Below, in pieces: positions 1-6,723 of a stretch of DNA of 14,747 nt. Where the stretch lies: assembly GCA_937983015.1 (NCBI GenBank), contig CALKAK010000049.1, forward strand, positions 1-14,747, read 5' to 3'. Below the pieces are notes generated by a model that was given only the letters and a program-made list of their open reading frames with translations, made no database searches and was not told the DNA's origin. This DNA comes from an uncultured Bacillaceae bacterium. Its GTDB lineage: Bacteria > Bacillota > Bacilli > Bacillales > Caldibacillaceae. The stretch's first letter is position 1, and each line of letters starts with the position of its first letter. Position numbers and translations under genes: made by a program.

Positions 1-58
1 TTATCCCAACTAGCATGCACTTCGTATTGTTCTTCAATCGTTATTTCATCTTCACTCT

Positions 59-214
59 TTAATCCCGTTAAAATTGTATTTAAAAAACGGTTATTGCAAA
101 GTGGAACTTGCGTTGGCAAAAGGTAAGAAGAAATACGATAAACGGGAAGAATTGAAGAAAAAGGCCGCCCAGCGGGAGATCGAACGGGCTTTCCGGGAAA
201 GACTGAAACTGTAA
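59..214 (+). CDS. smpB: SmpB, C-terminal part only (tmRNA-binding protein)
   Basis: SmpB binds the tRNA-like domain of tmRNA and brings it to stalled ribosomes. Frame 2 reads LIPLKLYLKNGY, then KVELALAKGKKKYDKRE, and ends in REIERAFRERLKL before TAA at 212-214. This is the last strand of the SmpB barrel plus the lysine-rich C-terminal tail that enters the ribosomal A site. About 51 codons are present of a usual ~155. Upstream of base ~59 the same frame does not resemble SmpB and meets a TAG at 11-13, so the 5' part is absent from this molecule. ssrA follows 112 bp downstream, the normal neighbour in Firmicutes. Identification is firm; whether the truncation is biological or an assembly edge artefact cannot be told here. 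Confidence 0.9.
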   Translation, partial: LIPLKLYLKNGYCKVELALAKGKKKYDKREELKKKAAQREIERAFRERLKL

Positions 215-233
215 GGGCAGGAAATTGTCCCTA

Positions 234-261
234 TTGCATTATTTTGCATTTTTGTTATAAT
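234..261 (+). promoter_or_regulatory. ssrA promoter with extended -10
   Basis: A TATAAT hexamer lies at 256-261, preceded by TGT, which makes an extended -10 (TGnTATAAT). A weak -35, TTGCAT, sits at 234-239 with 16-bp spacing. Transcription would start near 268, leaving a leader of about 60 nt before the mature tmRNA 5' end; RNase P normally removes it. Confidence 0.75.
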
Positions 262-326
262 GTTAAGTGCACAAGGGATAGTGAAAATTTGAATGCGGTC
301 CAACTCGACTTGCCAACTTTTCATTT

Positions 327-685
327 GGGGACGTTCCGGATTCGACAGGGGCAGATCGAGCTTAAGCTGCGAGCCGAGTCGGCGATCTCGTAAAAAACGC
401 CACGCCAATAATAACTGGCAAAACTAACGATAACTTAGCTTTAGCTGCTTAATTTTAGCTAAAGCGCTCCTCCCTCCATCGCCCACGTGGTAGGGTCAGG
501 GGCTCATTCGAGTGGGATACGCCGTTTGCCCGCCGTCTGAGGGCAACGGAAGAGACCAATCAGACTAGCGACTACAGAGCCTGTCGATAGGCCGAGTAGC
601 TCGCGAAACGATAATATATCGACTACGCTCGTAGACGCTTAAGCGACGATGTCTCTGGACGTGGGTTCGACTCCCACCGTCTCCA
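327..685 (+). ncRNA. ssrA: tmRNA (transfer-messenger RNA)
   Basis: tmRNA rescues stalled ribosomes and adds a degradation tag. The 5' end GGGGACG (327-333) pairs with CGTCTCC (678-684) to form the acceptor stem, and the T-arm with GTGGGTTCGACTCCCAC lies just before it. After the conserved ATAACT the resume codon GGC is at 417-419, and the tag reads GKTNDNLALAA to TAA at 450-452, giving AGKTNDNLALAA with the charged alanine. The C-terminal LALAA suits ClpXP-type recognition. GCTTTAGCT (438-446) pairs perfectly with AGCTAAAGC (457-465), so the end of the tag lies in helix 5 as usual. Discriminator A685 is followed by TAT, so CCA is not encoded and must be added. The length is 359 nt, normal for the family. 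Confidence 0.96.
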
Positions 686-764
686 TATCTTAATTAAATC
701 GGTTCTTTGTCAAATGGTGTTGGTGAGTATTTTAAGTGACTTCTCATGGTAAAATGAAATCAGT

Positions 765-801
765 GAGCTTAGAGGATTTTAGTACCTCTAAGCTTTTTTT
801 A
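765..801 (+). terminator. Intrinsic terminator in repeat unit 1 (probable ssrA terminator)
   Basis: Stem AGCTTAGAGG (766-775) pairs with CCTCTAAGCT (785-794) around a 9-nt loop, followed by a run of T to 800. It is the first terminator downstream of ssrA, so it probably ends that transcript. Confidence 0.85.
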
Positions 802-879
802 TTGCCGCTAAATTTGGTTCTTTGTCAAATGGTGTTGGTGAGTATTTTAAGTGATTTCTCATAGTAAAATGAAATCAGC

Positions 880-914
880 GAGCTTAGAGGATTTTAGTTC
901 CTCTAAGCTTTTTT
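880..914 (+). terminator. Intrinsic terminator in repeat unit 2
   Basis: This is a copy of the preceding terminator: AGCTTAGAGG (881-890) pairs with CCTCTAAGCT (900-909), then T to 914. Only one loop base differs. Confidence 0.82.
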
Positions 915-929
915 ATGGTCGCAAAATCT

Positions 930-1302
930 CTAATGATGGGTATTCCACTTCTGAAATGATAATAGTCTCTGTGACCAAAAGTAATATTTTGTATATTTAG
1001 CAAAATTCATATTGAATGATTATGAGACATGTGACATTACTTCTCTAAATGTGGTTTGGCGATTACATTTCACCAGAGTATTGTCACTGTCTCTTATTTT
1101 TTGTTAAAAGATGGTGTCGGTTTTTTATCACCAACCTCCAAAATTATAGAATCAATTTTCATCAAGTATTTTTTCTGCTTCTGAAATGAGAGTATTATTA
1201 CTATAAATTTGTTGCTGGCAGTTATTGGTTGTTGTAGCATTTCTTGAAATGAACAAACTCATAATAAGTACTAGCCAATCTTTCAATGGGGTGATGCACG
1301 TA
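930..1302. other. AT-rich intergenic stretch, no convincing gene
   Basis: No frame on either strand looks protein-like. The word CTTCTGAAATGA occurs twice (948-959 and 1179-1190). Near 1099-1122 a stretch recalls the start of the 115-bp repeat (TTTGT, then ATGGTGT, then GGT) with small insertions, perhaps a decayed third copy. A ribosome binding site (GGGGTG, 1288-1293) at the right edge serves the broken lipoprotein gene. Confidence 0.5.
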
Positions 1303-1930
1303 ATGAAACGTGTATTCTTAATAATCTTAAGTTTTATGTTGATTTTAGTAGTCTGGGGTGCAAGGGACGGCGGGAGAGTACAGGTGATGCAACGAATAAA
1401 ACCGATGTAGCTCAAGAAAGCCAACAAAGTAAAGTTGAAGTAGATAAAGGCTTATTTAATGTGGAAATCACGATTCCCGCCACATTGGTGGAAAATGATG
1501 ATATGGATGTAGACGATTTTTAGGATGAGGCTGAAAATAAAGGGATTAAAGAGGTTATCCGAAATGATGATGGATCGCTGACATTTAAAATGTCCAAATC
1601 CGGACATGAGAAGCTGATGGGGGAAATAAGGGAAGAGATCCAGGAAACGATGTTGGATATTAAAACCGACGATGATTTTGTCTCGATTCGGGAAATCGAG
1701 GCGGATGAATCGTTCTCCCAGTTCACGATGAAAGTGGATCGGGAAGCTTTTGAAAATAGTCTAGAAGTTTTGCCGCCATAGCCCTCGCTATGCAAGGCAT
1801 GATGTATCAAGTATTTGATGAAGTTGACGAGGATGAATTACAGGTGATCATCGATATTAAGGATGCGGATACCGATGATTTGATTGATACCGTAATCTAT
1901 CCTGATGATTTAGAGTCGGATCATACTTAG
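1303..1930 (+). pseudogene. Broken Firmicutes lipoprotein gene (three lesions)
   Basis: The start ATG (1303, after GGGGTG) opens with MKRVFLIILSFMLILVVWG, a lipoprotein signal peptide. The frame is lost in the G run 1355-1358; one extra G would give VVWGC, a plausible lipobox, then CKGRRESTGDATNK. That frame continues as VEVDKGLFNVEITIPATLVE, meets TAG at 1521-1523, and resumes with DEAENKGIKEV and a long acidic/basic stretch to ENSLEV at ~1768. A second -1 shift in the T run 1768-1771 moves the rest (FAAIALAMQGMMYQVF, then VIYPDDLESD) to TAG 1928-1930. Repaired, it would encode about 208 residues. The ordered pieces resemble a family of uncharacterised secreted lipoproteins of Bacillus relatives; the function is unknown. 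Two lesions sit in homopolymers and could be sequencing errors, but the stop cannot be explained that way as simply. Confidence 0.8.
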
Positions 1931-1949
1931 AGAAATGTTTGAAAAATAA

Positions 1950-1992
1950 AAGGCATGGTTTCCGTTGTAACGGAATCATGCCTTAATTTTTT
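1950..1992. terminator. Bidirectional intrinsic terminator
   Basis: AAGGCATG (1950-1957) pairs with CATGCCTT (1977-1984), and the inner TTCCGTT pairs with AACGGAA, with one bulge. A T6 tract follows on the plus strand; on the minus strand the stem is followed by TTTTATTTTT. It closes both the lipoprotein pseudogene and the minus-strand ABC operon. Confidence 0.88.
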
Positions 1993-2024
1993 ATGTTGAT
2001 TAATATTTATTTCGTTTAGAGGAA

Positions 2025-2756
2025 TCAGGCGATGATATCTGTTTTCTCTAACCATTGTTTCGCAATTACAATGATCACCCCAGTATATAAAATATTCATG
2101 GTCAAAAATAGAATCAATTCATGAATCGATGTTAAACCGGATTGACTGAGCACTCCCATTCCTATGGTCAGAAGTGAATGGGGAAAGAACATGCCGAGTT
2201 CTCTAATATAGAGAGTAAGACCGAAGATGATGGCACATAGTGCGATTCCGACCGGCAAAGCGAAACTGCGTATCCGCATGGAAAGAGCCAGCTGAAACGT
2301 ACCGATTGTGATGCTAGTGAGCCAGCCGCGAATGAACCAGCCGAATATTTCTCCGGGAAGCCCGGCGGTTAATCCAAGGCTGTTCCCTGCGATGATGTAG
2401 AAAGTGAAAAAGAGGATTTGCACGAAAAGAAGCAGTACGCTCAGTATGATGATTTTTGCGATAAATATACTGGATTGTTTCACAGGAGCGGTCATGAGCA
2501 TGTTCCAGTTATGATGAAAGTGCTCGAGCCGCCAGATATAGGCGGCACAAATTGCGATCAAAATGGGCAGGAAAAACTCGCCATAAAACAGGCTAACCTG
2601 GGACCAGAGGCTGTACCATTCTTTTTGCAAAACGCCCTGATTCAGTGAAAAATTCGCACTGCCGATCAAGACACTGATAAAAGGTAAAATAAAGAGAATG
2701 AGCCAAAGAAGCGAACGTTTTAGCTTCAGCCATTCCACAGCAATACAACGGATCAT
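2025..2756 (-). CDS. ABC-2 type permease of a lantibiotic-immunity-like transporter (second permease)
   Basis: A 243-residue integral membrane protein. It opens with an amphipathic MIRCIAVEWLKLKRS, typical of LanE/LanG and other ABC-2 permeases, followed by about six hydrophobic segments (roughly residues 15-35, 55-75, 100-125, 140-160, 165-185 and 210-232). The motif YIWRLEHFHHNWNML after the second segment matches the cytoplasmic 'E(H)xxxxWxxL' loop of these permeases. RBS GGAGGG lies 6-8 nt upstream of the ATG, and the gene starts 16 nt after the preceding permease stops. It would form the membrane channel with its paralogue at 2773-3534 and be driven by the ATPase upstream. The family handles bacteriocins or bacitracin-like peptides at the membrane; the substrate is not readable from sequence. 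Confidence 0.85.
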   Translation of the reverse strand: MIRCIAVEWLKLKRSLLWLILFILPFISVLIGSANFSLNQGVLQKEWYSLWSQVSLFYGEFFLPILIAICAAYIWRLEHFHHNWNMLMTAPVKQSSIFIAKIIILSVLLLFVQILFFTFYIIAGNSLGLTAGLPGEIFGWFIRGWLTSITIGTFQLALSMRIRSFALPVGIALCAIIFGLTLYIRELGMFFPHSLLTIGMGVLSQSGLTSIHELILFLTMNILYTGVIIVIAKQWLEKTDIIA

Positions 2757-2772
2757 GTTTTTCCCTCCACGT

Positions 2773-3534
2773 TTAGACTTCTTTTTTCCTGATAGAAAAG
2801 CTTCCTATGATATAAAGGGAGACCGCAAAGATAAAAACAGTTCCCATTAAAGGTAGCAATTCAGGCAAATTCGTTAACGAATACGTAATCTGGTCATGGC
2901 TAAAATGCTGCGCAACAGGGCTAAGTTCATTGTAGTACGACCAGATGAAAAATCTCCGAATGGAAAAGGGAAAGAGACCGCCGGTCATGCCGAGAAAACT
3001 ACCGATCATGCCGAGAGCGAGGGCAAAGGCTTGATTTTTTAATGCAAAAGATACCCACTGCTGCAAGGCGATGATGGCCGCGTTGGTTAACAAGATGCCG
3101 ATTAAAAATTGCATAAAGACGTTTACCGGGACCGGATCGGCAAAATCTTTCAAAATACCGTATACGATCATCGCGATCATTTGCAAAACTGCGATAGTGA
3201 ACATTACACCGTTTGCCACGAAAAATTTGGCAAAATATAATCGACTGCGCTTAACCGATAGCGTCAATAGCAATTTCCACGTATTTCCTTTATGTTCCAT
3301 ATCACAAATGCGTGATACCGAAATCGCGATGAGAAGCGGTAAGAACAGGCCATTCATGGAAGAAATGGTCGCAATCAGCGGTTCCCAGCGGGCTTGATCA
3401 GGATTACGCATGATTGACTGATTCATGTTCAGGAAAAGCCAGAGGATTTCCACAAGTAAAAAACCTGTGCTGATCAGAAAAAGGCGCTTCCGCCGTAGTT
3501 TAAAATATTCAAGCTGAATCACGGTCACGTTCAT
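2773..3534 (-). CDS. ABC-2 type permease of a lantibiotic-immunity-like transporter (first permease)
   Basis: A 253-residue protein with an N-terminal LEYFKLRRKRLF helix and about six membrane spans (near residues 17-35, 60-76, 105-127, 137-157, 165-188 and 225-247). The loop RICDMEHKGNTWKLLLTLSV is the same signature found in its neighbour (DMEHKxNTWK vs RLEHFHHNWN), so the two are diverged paralogues, as in LanE/LanG or CprB/CprC. The ATG lies inside the ATPase gene: the two overlap by 26 nt, with GGGAGAGGAG just upstream, suggesting translational coupling. It ends KKEV. Its role is inferred to be peptide-antibiotic expulsion or shielding, from the family and the adjacent two-component system. 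Confidence 0.85.
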   Translation of the reverse strand: MNVTVIQLEYFKLRRKRLFLISTGFLLVEILWLFLNMNQSIMRNPDQARWEPLIATISSMNGLFLPLLIAISVSRICDMEHKGNTWKLLLTLSVKRSRLYFAKFFVANGVMFTIAVLQMIAMIVYGILKDFADPVPVNVFMQFLIGILLTNAAIIALQQWVSFALKNQAFALALGMIGSFLGMTGGLFPFSIRRFFIWSYYNELSPVAQHFSHDQITYSLTNLPELLPLMGTVFIFAVSLYIIGSFSIRKKEV

Positions 3535-4438
3535 CGCGCTCCTCTCCCGTTAACTCAAGGAAAATGCTTTCCAATGTTTTTTTCTTCTCCTCGATGCGGA
3601 GCACATCGATATTCGCATTGATGAGGAGTTTATTGGCCAAAGCGACTTCCTCATCGGTCATGTTATCGAAAACCAAGTAATCCCCTTGTAATTGGGAAGT
3701 CCAACCTTTTGTCGCCAGGATTCTTTTTGCCAGGGGATTATCCCGTGTTTTCATCAAAATCGTCGGTTGCTGCTGTTTTTTTAACTCGTTCATACTGCCT
3801 TGATAAAGCAATCGACCATGGTGAATAATCCCTACGGTGGTGGCTATTTGTTCAATTTCGGAAAGCAGATGGCTGGAAAGGAGAACGGTCATGCCGTATT
3901 GGGCGGGCAGTGCCTTGATTAACTCCCTGATTTCACCAATTCCTGCCGGATCGAGTCCGTTGGTCGGTTCATCAAGGATTAATAATTTAGGAAACGATAA
4001 TAACGCCATGGCAAGGCCTAAACGTTGTTTCATTCCCAGGGAATACTCCCGCACTTTTTTATCTTTGTGTTTTTCCAGGCGGACGATTTTTAACACTTCC
4101 GTAATATTGCGCTCCGGAATATCCCGTAATTTCTGGATGATCCGCAAGTTTTCCAGGCCGGTGAGATGCTCGTAGTGAGAAGGGGATTCAATCAAGGATC
4201 CGGTCTGGCTTAGAATCCAGCGCTCGTTCGAGACGAGATTTTTACCGAATATGTGCACGCTGCCGCTTGTCGGTCGGATGAGTCCTAATAACATTTTTAG
4301 AGTCGTCGTCTTTCCTGCCCCATTCGGTCCGAGAAAACCATAGATCTCTCCTTCATGAACTACAAGATTTATATCTTTTACCACGTAGGTCGCACCAAAA
4401 CGTTTTGTCAGGTTATCCGTAGCGATGATCGCATTCAT
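3509..4438 (-). CDS. ABC transporter ATPase, LanF/BcrA-like
   Basis: A 309-residue nucleotide-binding subunit. I chose the ATG at 4438 because GAGGAGGAATTTTTC precedes it directly; a longer frame upstream lacks a site. Walker A is GPNGAGKTT (37-45), the signature is YSLGMKQ (132-138), Walker B LLILDEPTNGLDP has D156 and catalytic E157, and the H-loop is H190. The position of the Q-loop reads GSLIESPSHYEHLTG with Glu84, the 'E-loop' known from LanF proteins such as NisF and NukF and also BcrA. A ~100-residue C-terminal domain follows. The gene heads a three-gene operon with the two permeases and is divergent from a regulator/kinase pair. Inference: ATP-driven self-protection or resistance to lantibiotic or bacitracin-type peptides. 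No biosynthesis genes are present, so resistance rather than producer immunity is likelier. Confidence 0.9.
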   Translation of the reverse strand: MNAIIATDNLTKRFGATYVVKDINLVVHEGEIYGFLGPNGAGKTTTLKMLLGLIRPTSGSVHIFGKNLVSNERWILSQTGSLIESPSHYEHLTGLENLRIIQKLRDIPERNITEVLKIVRLEKHKDKKVREYSLGMKQRLGLAMALLSFPKLLILDEPTNGLDPAGIGEIRELIKALPAQYGMTVLLSSHLLSEIEQIATTVGIIHHGRLLYQGSMNELKKQQQPTILMKTRDNPLAKRILATKGWTSQLQGDYLVFDNMTDEEVALANKLLINANIDVLRIEEKKKTLESIFLELTGEERDERDRDSA

Positions 4439-4475
4439 GAAAAATTCCTCCTCACTTAATAAATGGTTCAGTTTC

Positions 4476-4539
4476 AATATAGAGCGGGCAACTTGCATGT
4501 ATCTGAAGGAAATCTTACGAGAACCTTAAATCGATCCGA
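4476..4539 (-). promoter_or_regulatory. Candidate regulated promoter and response-regulator operator for the ABC operon
   Basis: On the plus strand the tetrads CTGA (4503), CTTA (4514), CTTA (4525) and CCGA (4536) recur exactly every 11 bp, one helical turn, as expected for tandem OmpR-family binding. A minus-strand -10, TATATT (4476-4481), lies 21 bp from the nearest repeat, and no -35 matches consensus, which suits activator-dependent transcription. The start would be ~30 nt before the ATPase ATG. The same repeats could serve the divergent regulator gene. Inferred from pattern only. Confidence 0.45.
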
Positions 4540-4600
4540 ATTCCTAAAATTATGCAGGAAATTGAAAGGAATTTTTGTAATATAGTTATAGGTGATGATG

Positions 4601-5314
4601 ATGGATAATTTGAAAAGTAAAAAACTCCTCATTGTCGATGATGAAGTGGAAATCAGGGAAATGATTGATCGGTTTTTGCGGAAAGAAGGATTCACACGAA
4701 TCTTTCACGCTACAAGTTTCCAGGAAGCGCTGGATGTTTTTCAATCGGTGCAACCCGATGTTGCCATTTTGGATGTCATGCTGCCTGATGGCGATGGATT
4801 CACACTCCTATCCACCCTTCGGAAAAGTTCCGATCTTCCCGTACTCTTTTTAACCGCACGCGGGGAGGATGAAGATCGCTTGTTAGGACTTGGTTTGGGG
4901 GCGGATGATTATATCGTCAAGCCATTTTTGCCGCGGGAACTTGTCCTCCGGTTGATGGCCATTTTGCGCAGAGTATACGCTCCACCGCAAAAGGAGCGTT
5001 ATCCTGTTTTTCAGCTGGGAAAGCGGGAAGTGGACCTGGAAAGTGGTACGGTGCGAGATCATGGGAATGAATGGCCGCTTACAGCTAAAGAACATGCTTT
5101 ACTGCTAAAGCTTTATGAAAATCGCAATCGGATCGTCACGAGCGATGCCTTATGTCAAGCCGCCTGGGGCGATGATTATTTCGGTTATGAAAACACATTA
5201 ATGGTGCATATTCGCCGGATTCGGGAAAAGATTGAAGAGAATCCATCCAGACCGAAGTTTTTACTAACTGTTCGCGGCCTGGGATATAAATTAATGGTAA
5301 GAGGAGACGGATGA
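4601..5314 (+). CDS. OmpR-family response regulator
   Basis: A DNA-binding response regulator of 237 residues. The receiver domain (1-118) has the acidic pair D13/D14, phosphoacceptor D58 in AILDVMLPDGDG, T85 in LFLTARG and K107 in YIVKPF. The C-terminal winged helix (about 140-235) has LTAKEHALLLKLYEN, the recognition region NTLMVHIRRIREKIE and the terminal RGLGYKL. The start is ambiguous among GTG 4592 and ATGs at 4595, 4598 and 4601; AGGTGA (4590-4595) favours 4601. It overlaps the kinase gene by 4 nt. It probably responds to an extracellular cell-envelope threat and activates the divergent ABC operon, as in CprRK-CprABC or LanRK-LanFEG. Confidence 0.92.
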   Translation: MDNLKSKKLLIVDDEVEIREMIDRFLRKEGFTRIFHATSFQEALDVFQSVQPDVAILDVMLPDGDGFTLLSTLRKSSDLPVLFLTARGEDEDRLLGLGLGADDYIVKPFLPRELVLRLMAILRRVYAPPQKERYPVFQLGKREVDLESGTVRDHGNEWPLTAKEHALLLKLYENRNRIVTSDALCQAAWGDDYFGYENTLMVHIRRIREKIEENPSRPKFLLTVRGLGYKLMVRGDG

Positions 5315-6723
5315 TGCAAGTTGCCATTCGGATTTTAGGACGGTTTATCGGTGCGACGGTATTAATTTCCGTATTTTTACTTATTTTCAATTTTGTATTG
5401 CTGGCTGTCTTGATTTTTAACGGTATGAATGAGGGGGGCTACCCAGGAGCGGTCGTACAGCAGGTGGCTGAGGGGTTACAACGAAGGGGAGAGCAATTTT
5501 CTTTGGTCGATGATGCGAAGGCTACATTGGTAAAGAATCAAGCATGGGCGCTGTTGATTGATGAAGACGGCACGGTTTTATGGGCGTATCAGGCACCGGA
5601 CGAGTTGCCAAACCATTTTTCCCTTGTCGATGTGGCGAAATTCACGAGATGGTATTTACAGGATTACCCTGTTTTTACCCATGAACATGAAGACGGGCTG
5701 GTCGTTATCGGCTATCCTGAGAACCGCTTTGCCAAGTACCATTTTCATTTTCCCCCGCAATGGGTAGGAGCTTTACCGATGAGGGTGTTATCCTTACTCG
5801 TCGTTAATATGGGGCTCGCCCTCATTTTATCGCTCCTCATCGGTTATCGTCTGGTTCGTTCCATTCGACCGCTGATGGAGGGCATTCAGGCTCTCGGTGA
5901 GGATCGGGAGGTTCTTGTTGAACCGAAAGGAATTTTGGCAGATCTCGCTAAAAGTATTAATCGAGTTTCCCAACTATTACAACAAAAAAATCAGCGGTTG
6001 AAGGAAAGGGATGAGGCCCGTTCCAACTGGATTGCCGGCATTTCCCACGATATCCGTACCCCATTATCAATGATCCTTGGCTATTCCAGTGCCTGGGAGG
6101 AGAACAGGGAGCTTCCTTTGGAGTTGCGTAAAGAAGCGGGAATCGTCCGTCGCCAGGCCGAGAAATTACGGGGCCTTGTTAATGATTTAAATCTAGTTTC
6201 CATGCTGGAATACGAGATGCAGCCGCTGCAAAGGCGACCATTGCGTCTGGCCGCGCTGCTCCGGCAGGTTGCAACGGATTTTTTAAATAACGGCTTACCG
6301 GAGCGGTTTAAGTTACAAATAGAGAAGGTCGATGAACGGGCGATTGTTGCGGGGGATGAGCGCTTATTAAAACGGGCGATCACCAATCTGATTCAAAATA
6401 GTATCGACCACAACCCCGCTGGTTGTACGATCTCGTTACAAATTACGGTTCAGGAAGATGCGGGGGTTTGCCGCCTGATGGTTACTGATAATGGCAAGGG
6501 AATTCCGCGCGATATGATTAAGGATCTAATGGAACTGCCGTATTCGCGAAAACGAAAACGTCCCCGGGCAAATGGTCACGGGTTTGGACTGCCGATGGTG
6601 GCCAGGATCGCAAGTGCCCATCAAGGTCAGTTCCGTTTAAAAAGTGATGTCGGTGAAGGAGTGCAGGCGGAAATCGTTTTACCCTGTAGTGATAAGGGCT
6701 CTTCCTTTGGCGCGAATCGATAA
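5311..6723 (+). CDS. Membrane sensor histidine kinase
   Basis: A 470-residue kinase partner of the upstream regulator; the ATG at 5311 overlaps its stop, with GAGGAG just before. TM1 spans ~12-36, an extracytoplasmic domain ~37-152 carries the sensing region, and TM2 spans ~157-178. HisKA begins near 235 with WIAGISHDIRTPLSMILGYS, phospho-accepting H246. The ATPase domain has the N-box NLIQNSIDH (359-367), G1 DNGKGIP (393-399) and G2 GHGFGLPMV (422-430). The ~115-residue outer domain separates it from intramembrane-sensing BceS-type kinases and makes it closer to CprK- or LanK-type sensors. The DIRTP form of the H-box is seen in those kinases. The ligand is unknown; a peptide antibiotic is inferred from context. 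No clear terminator follows. Confidence 0.92.
   Translation: MMQVAIRILGRFIGATVLISVFLLIFNFVLLAVLIFNGMNEGGYPGAVVQQVAEGLQRRGEQFSLVDDAKATLVKNQAWALLIDEDGTVLWAYQAPDELPNHFSLVDVAKFTRWYLQDYPVFTHEHEDGLVVIGYPENRFAKYHFHFPPQWVGALPMRVLSLLVVNMGLALILSLLIGYRLVRSIRPLMEGIQALGEDREVLVEPKGILADLAKSINRVSQLLQQKNQRLKERDEARSNWIAGISHDIRTPLSMILGYSSAWEENRELPLELRKEAGIVRRQAEKLRGLVNDLNLVSMLEYEMQPLQRRPLRLAALLRQVATDFLNNGLPERFKLQIEKVDERAIVAGDERLLKRAITNLIQNSIDHNPAGCTISLQITVQEDAGVCRLMVTDNGKGIPRDMIKDLMELPYSRKRKRPRANGHGFGLPMVARIASAHQGQFRLKSDVGEGVQAEIVLPCSDKGSSFGANR

Larger units (their letters stand above)
701..929 (+). repeat. 115-bp tandem duplication (2 copies) with ISL3-like end
   Basis: Unit 1 runs 701-815 and unit 2 runs 816-929. 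The first 93 positions differ at only four sites; the last ~20 are looser and include one lost T. Each unit opens with GGTTCTTTGTCAAATGGTG, which I recall as resembling the terminal inverted repeats of ISL3-family insertion sequences. Each also holds a 10-bp intrinsic terminator whose stem is unchanged between copies. No transposase frame is visible. It may be a derelict IS end or a MITE-like element that was duplicated. Confidence 0.85.

Noticed and set aside
700..930. CRISPR array
   Set aside because: Only two long adjacent units with no spacers.
948..1190. CTTCTGAAATGA repeated at 948 and 1179 as ends of an insertion element
   Set aside because: Only 12 bases, direct rather than inverted, and no transposase frame between them; may be chance in AT-rich DNA.
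1152..1427. A 91-codon minus-strand frame opposite the lipoprotein signal peptide
   Set aside because: Antisense to a recognisable signal sequence, low-complexity Asn/Thr runs, no ribosome binding site.
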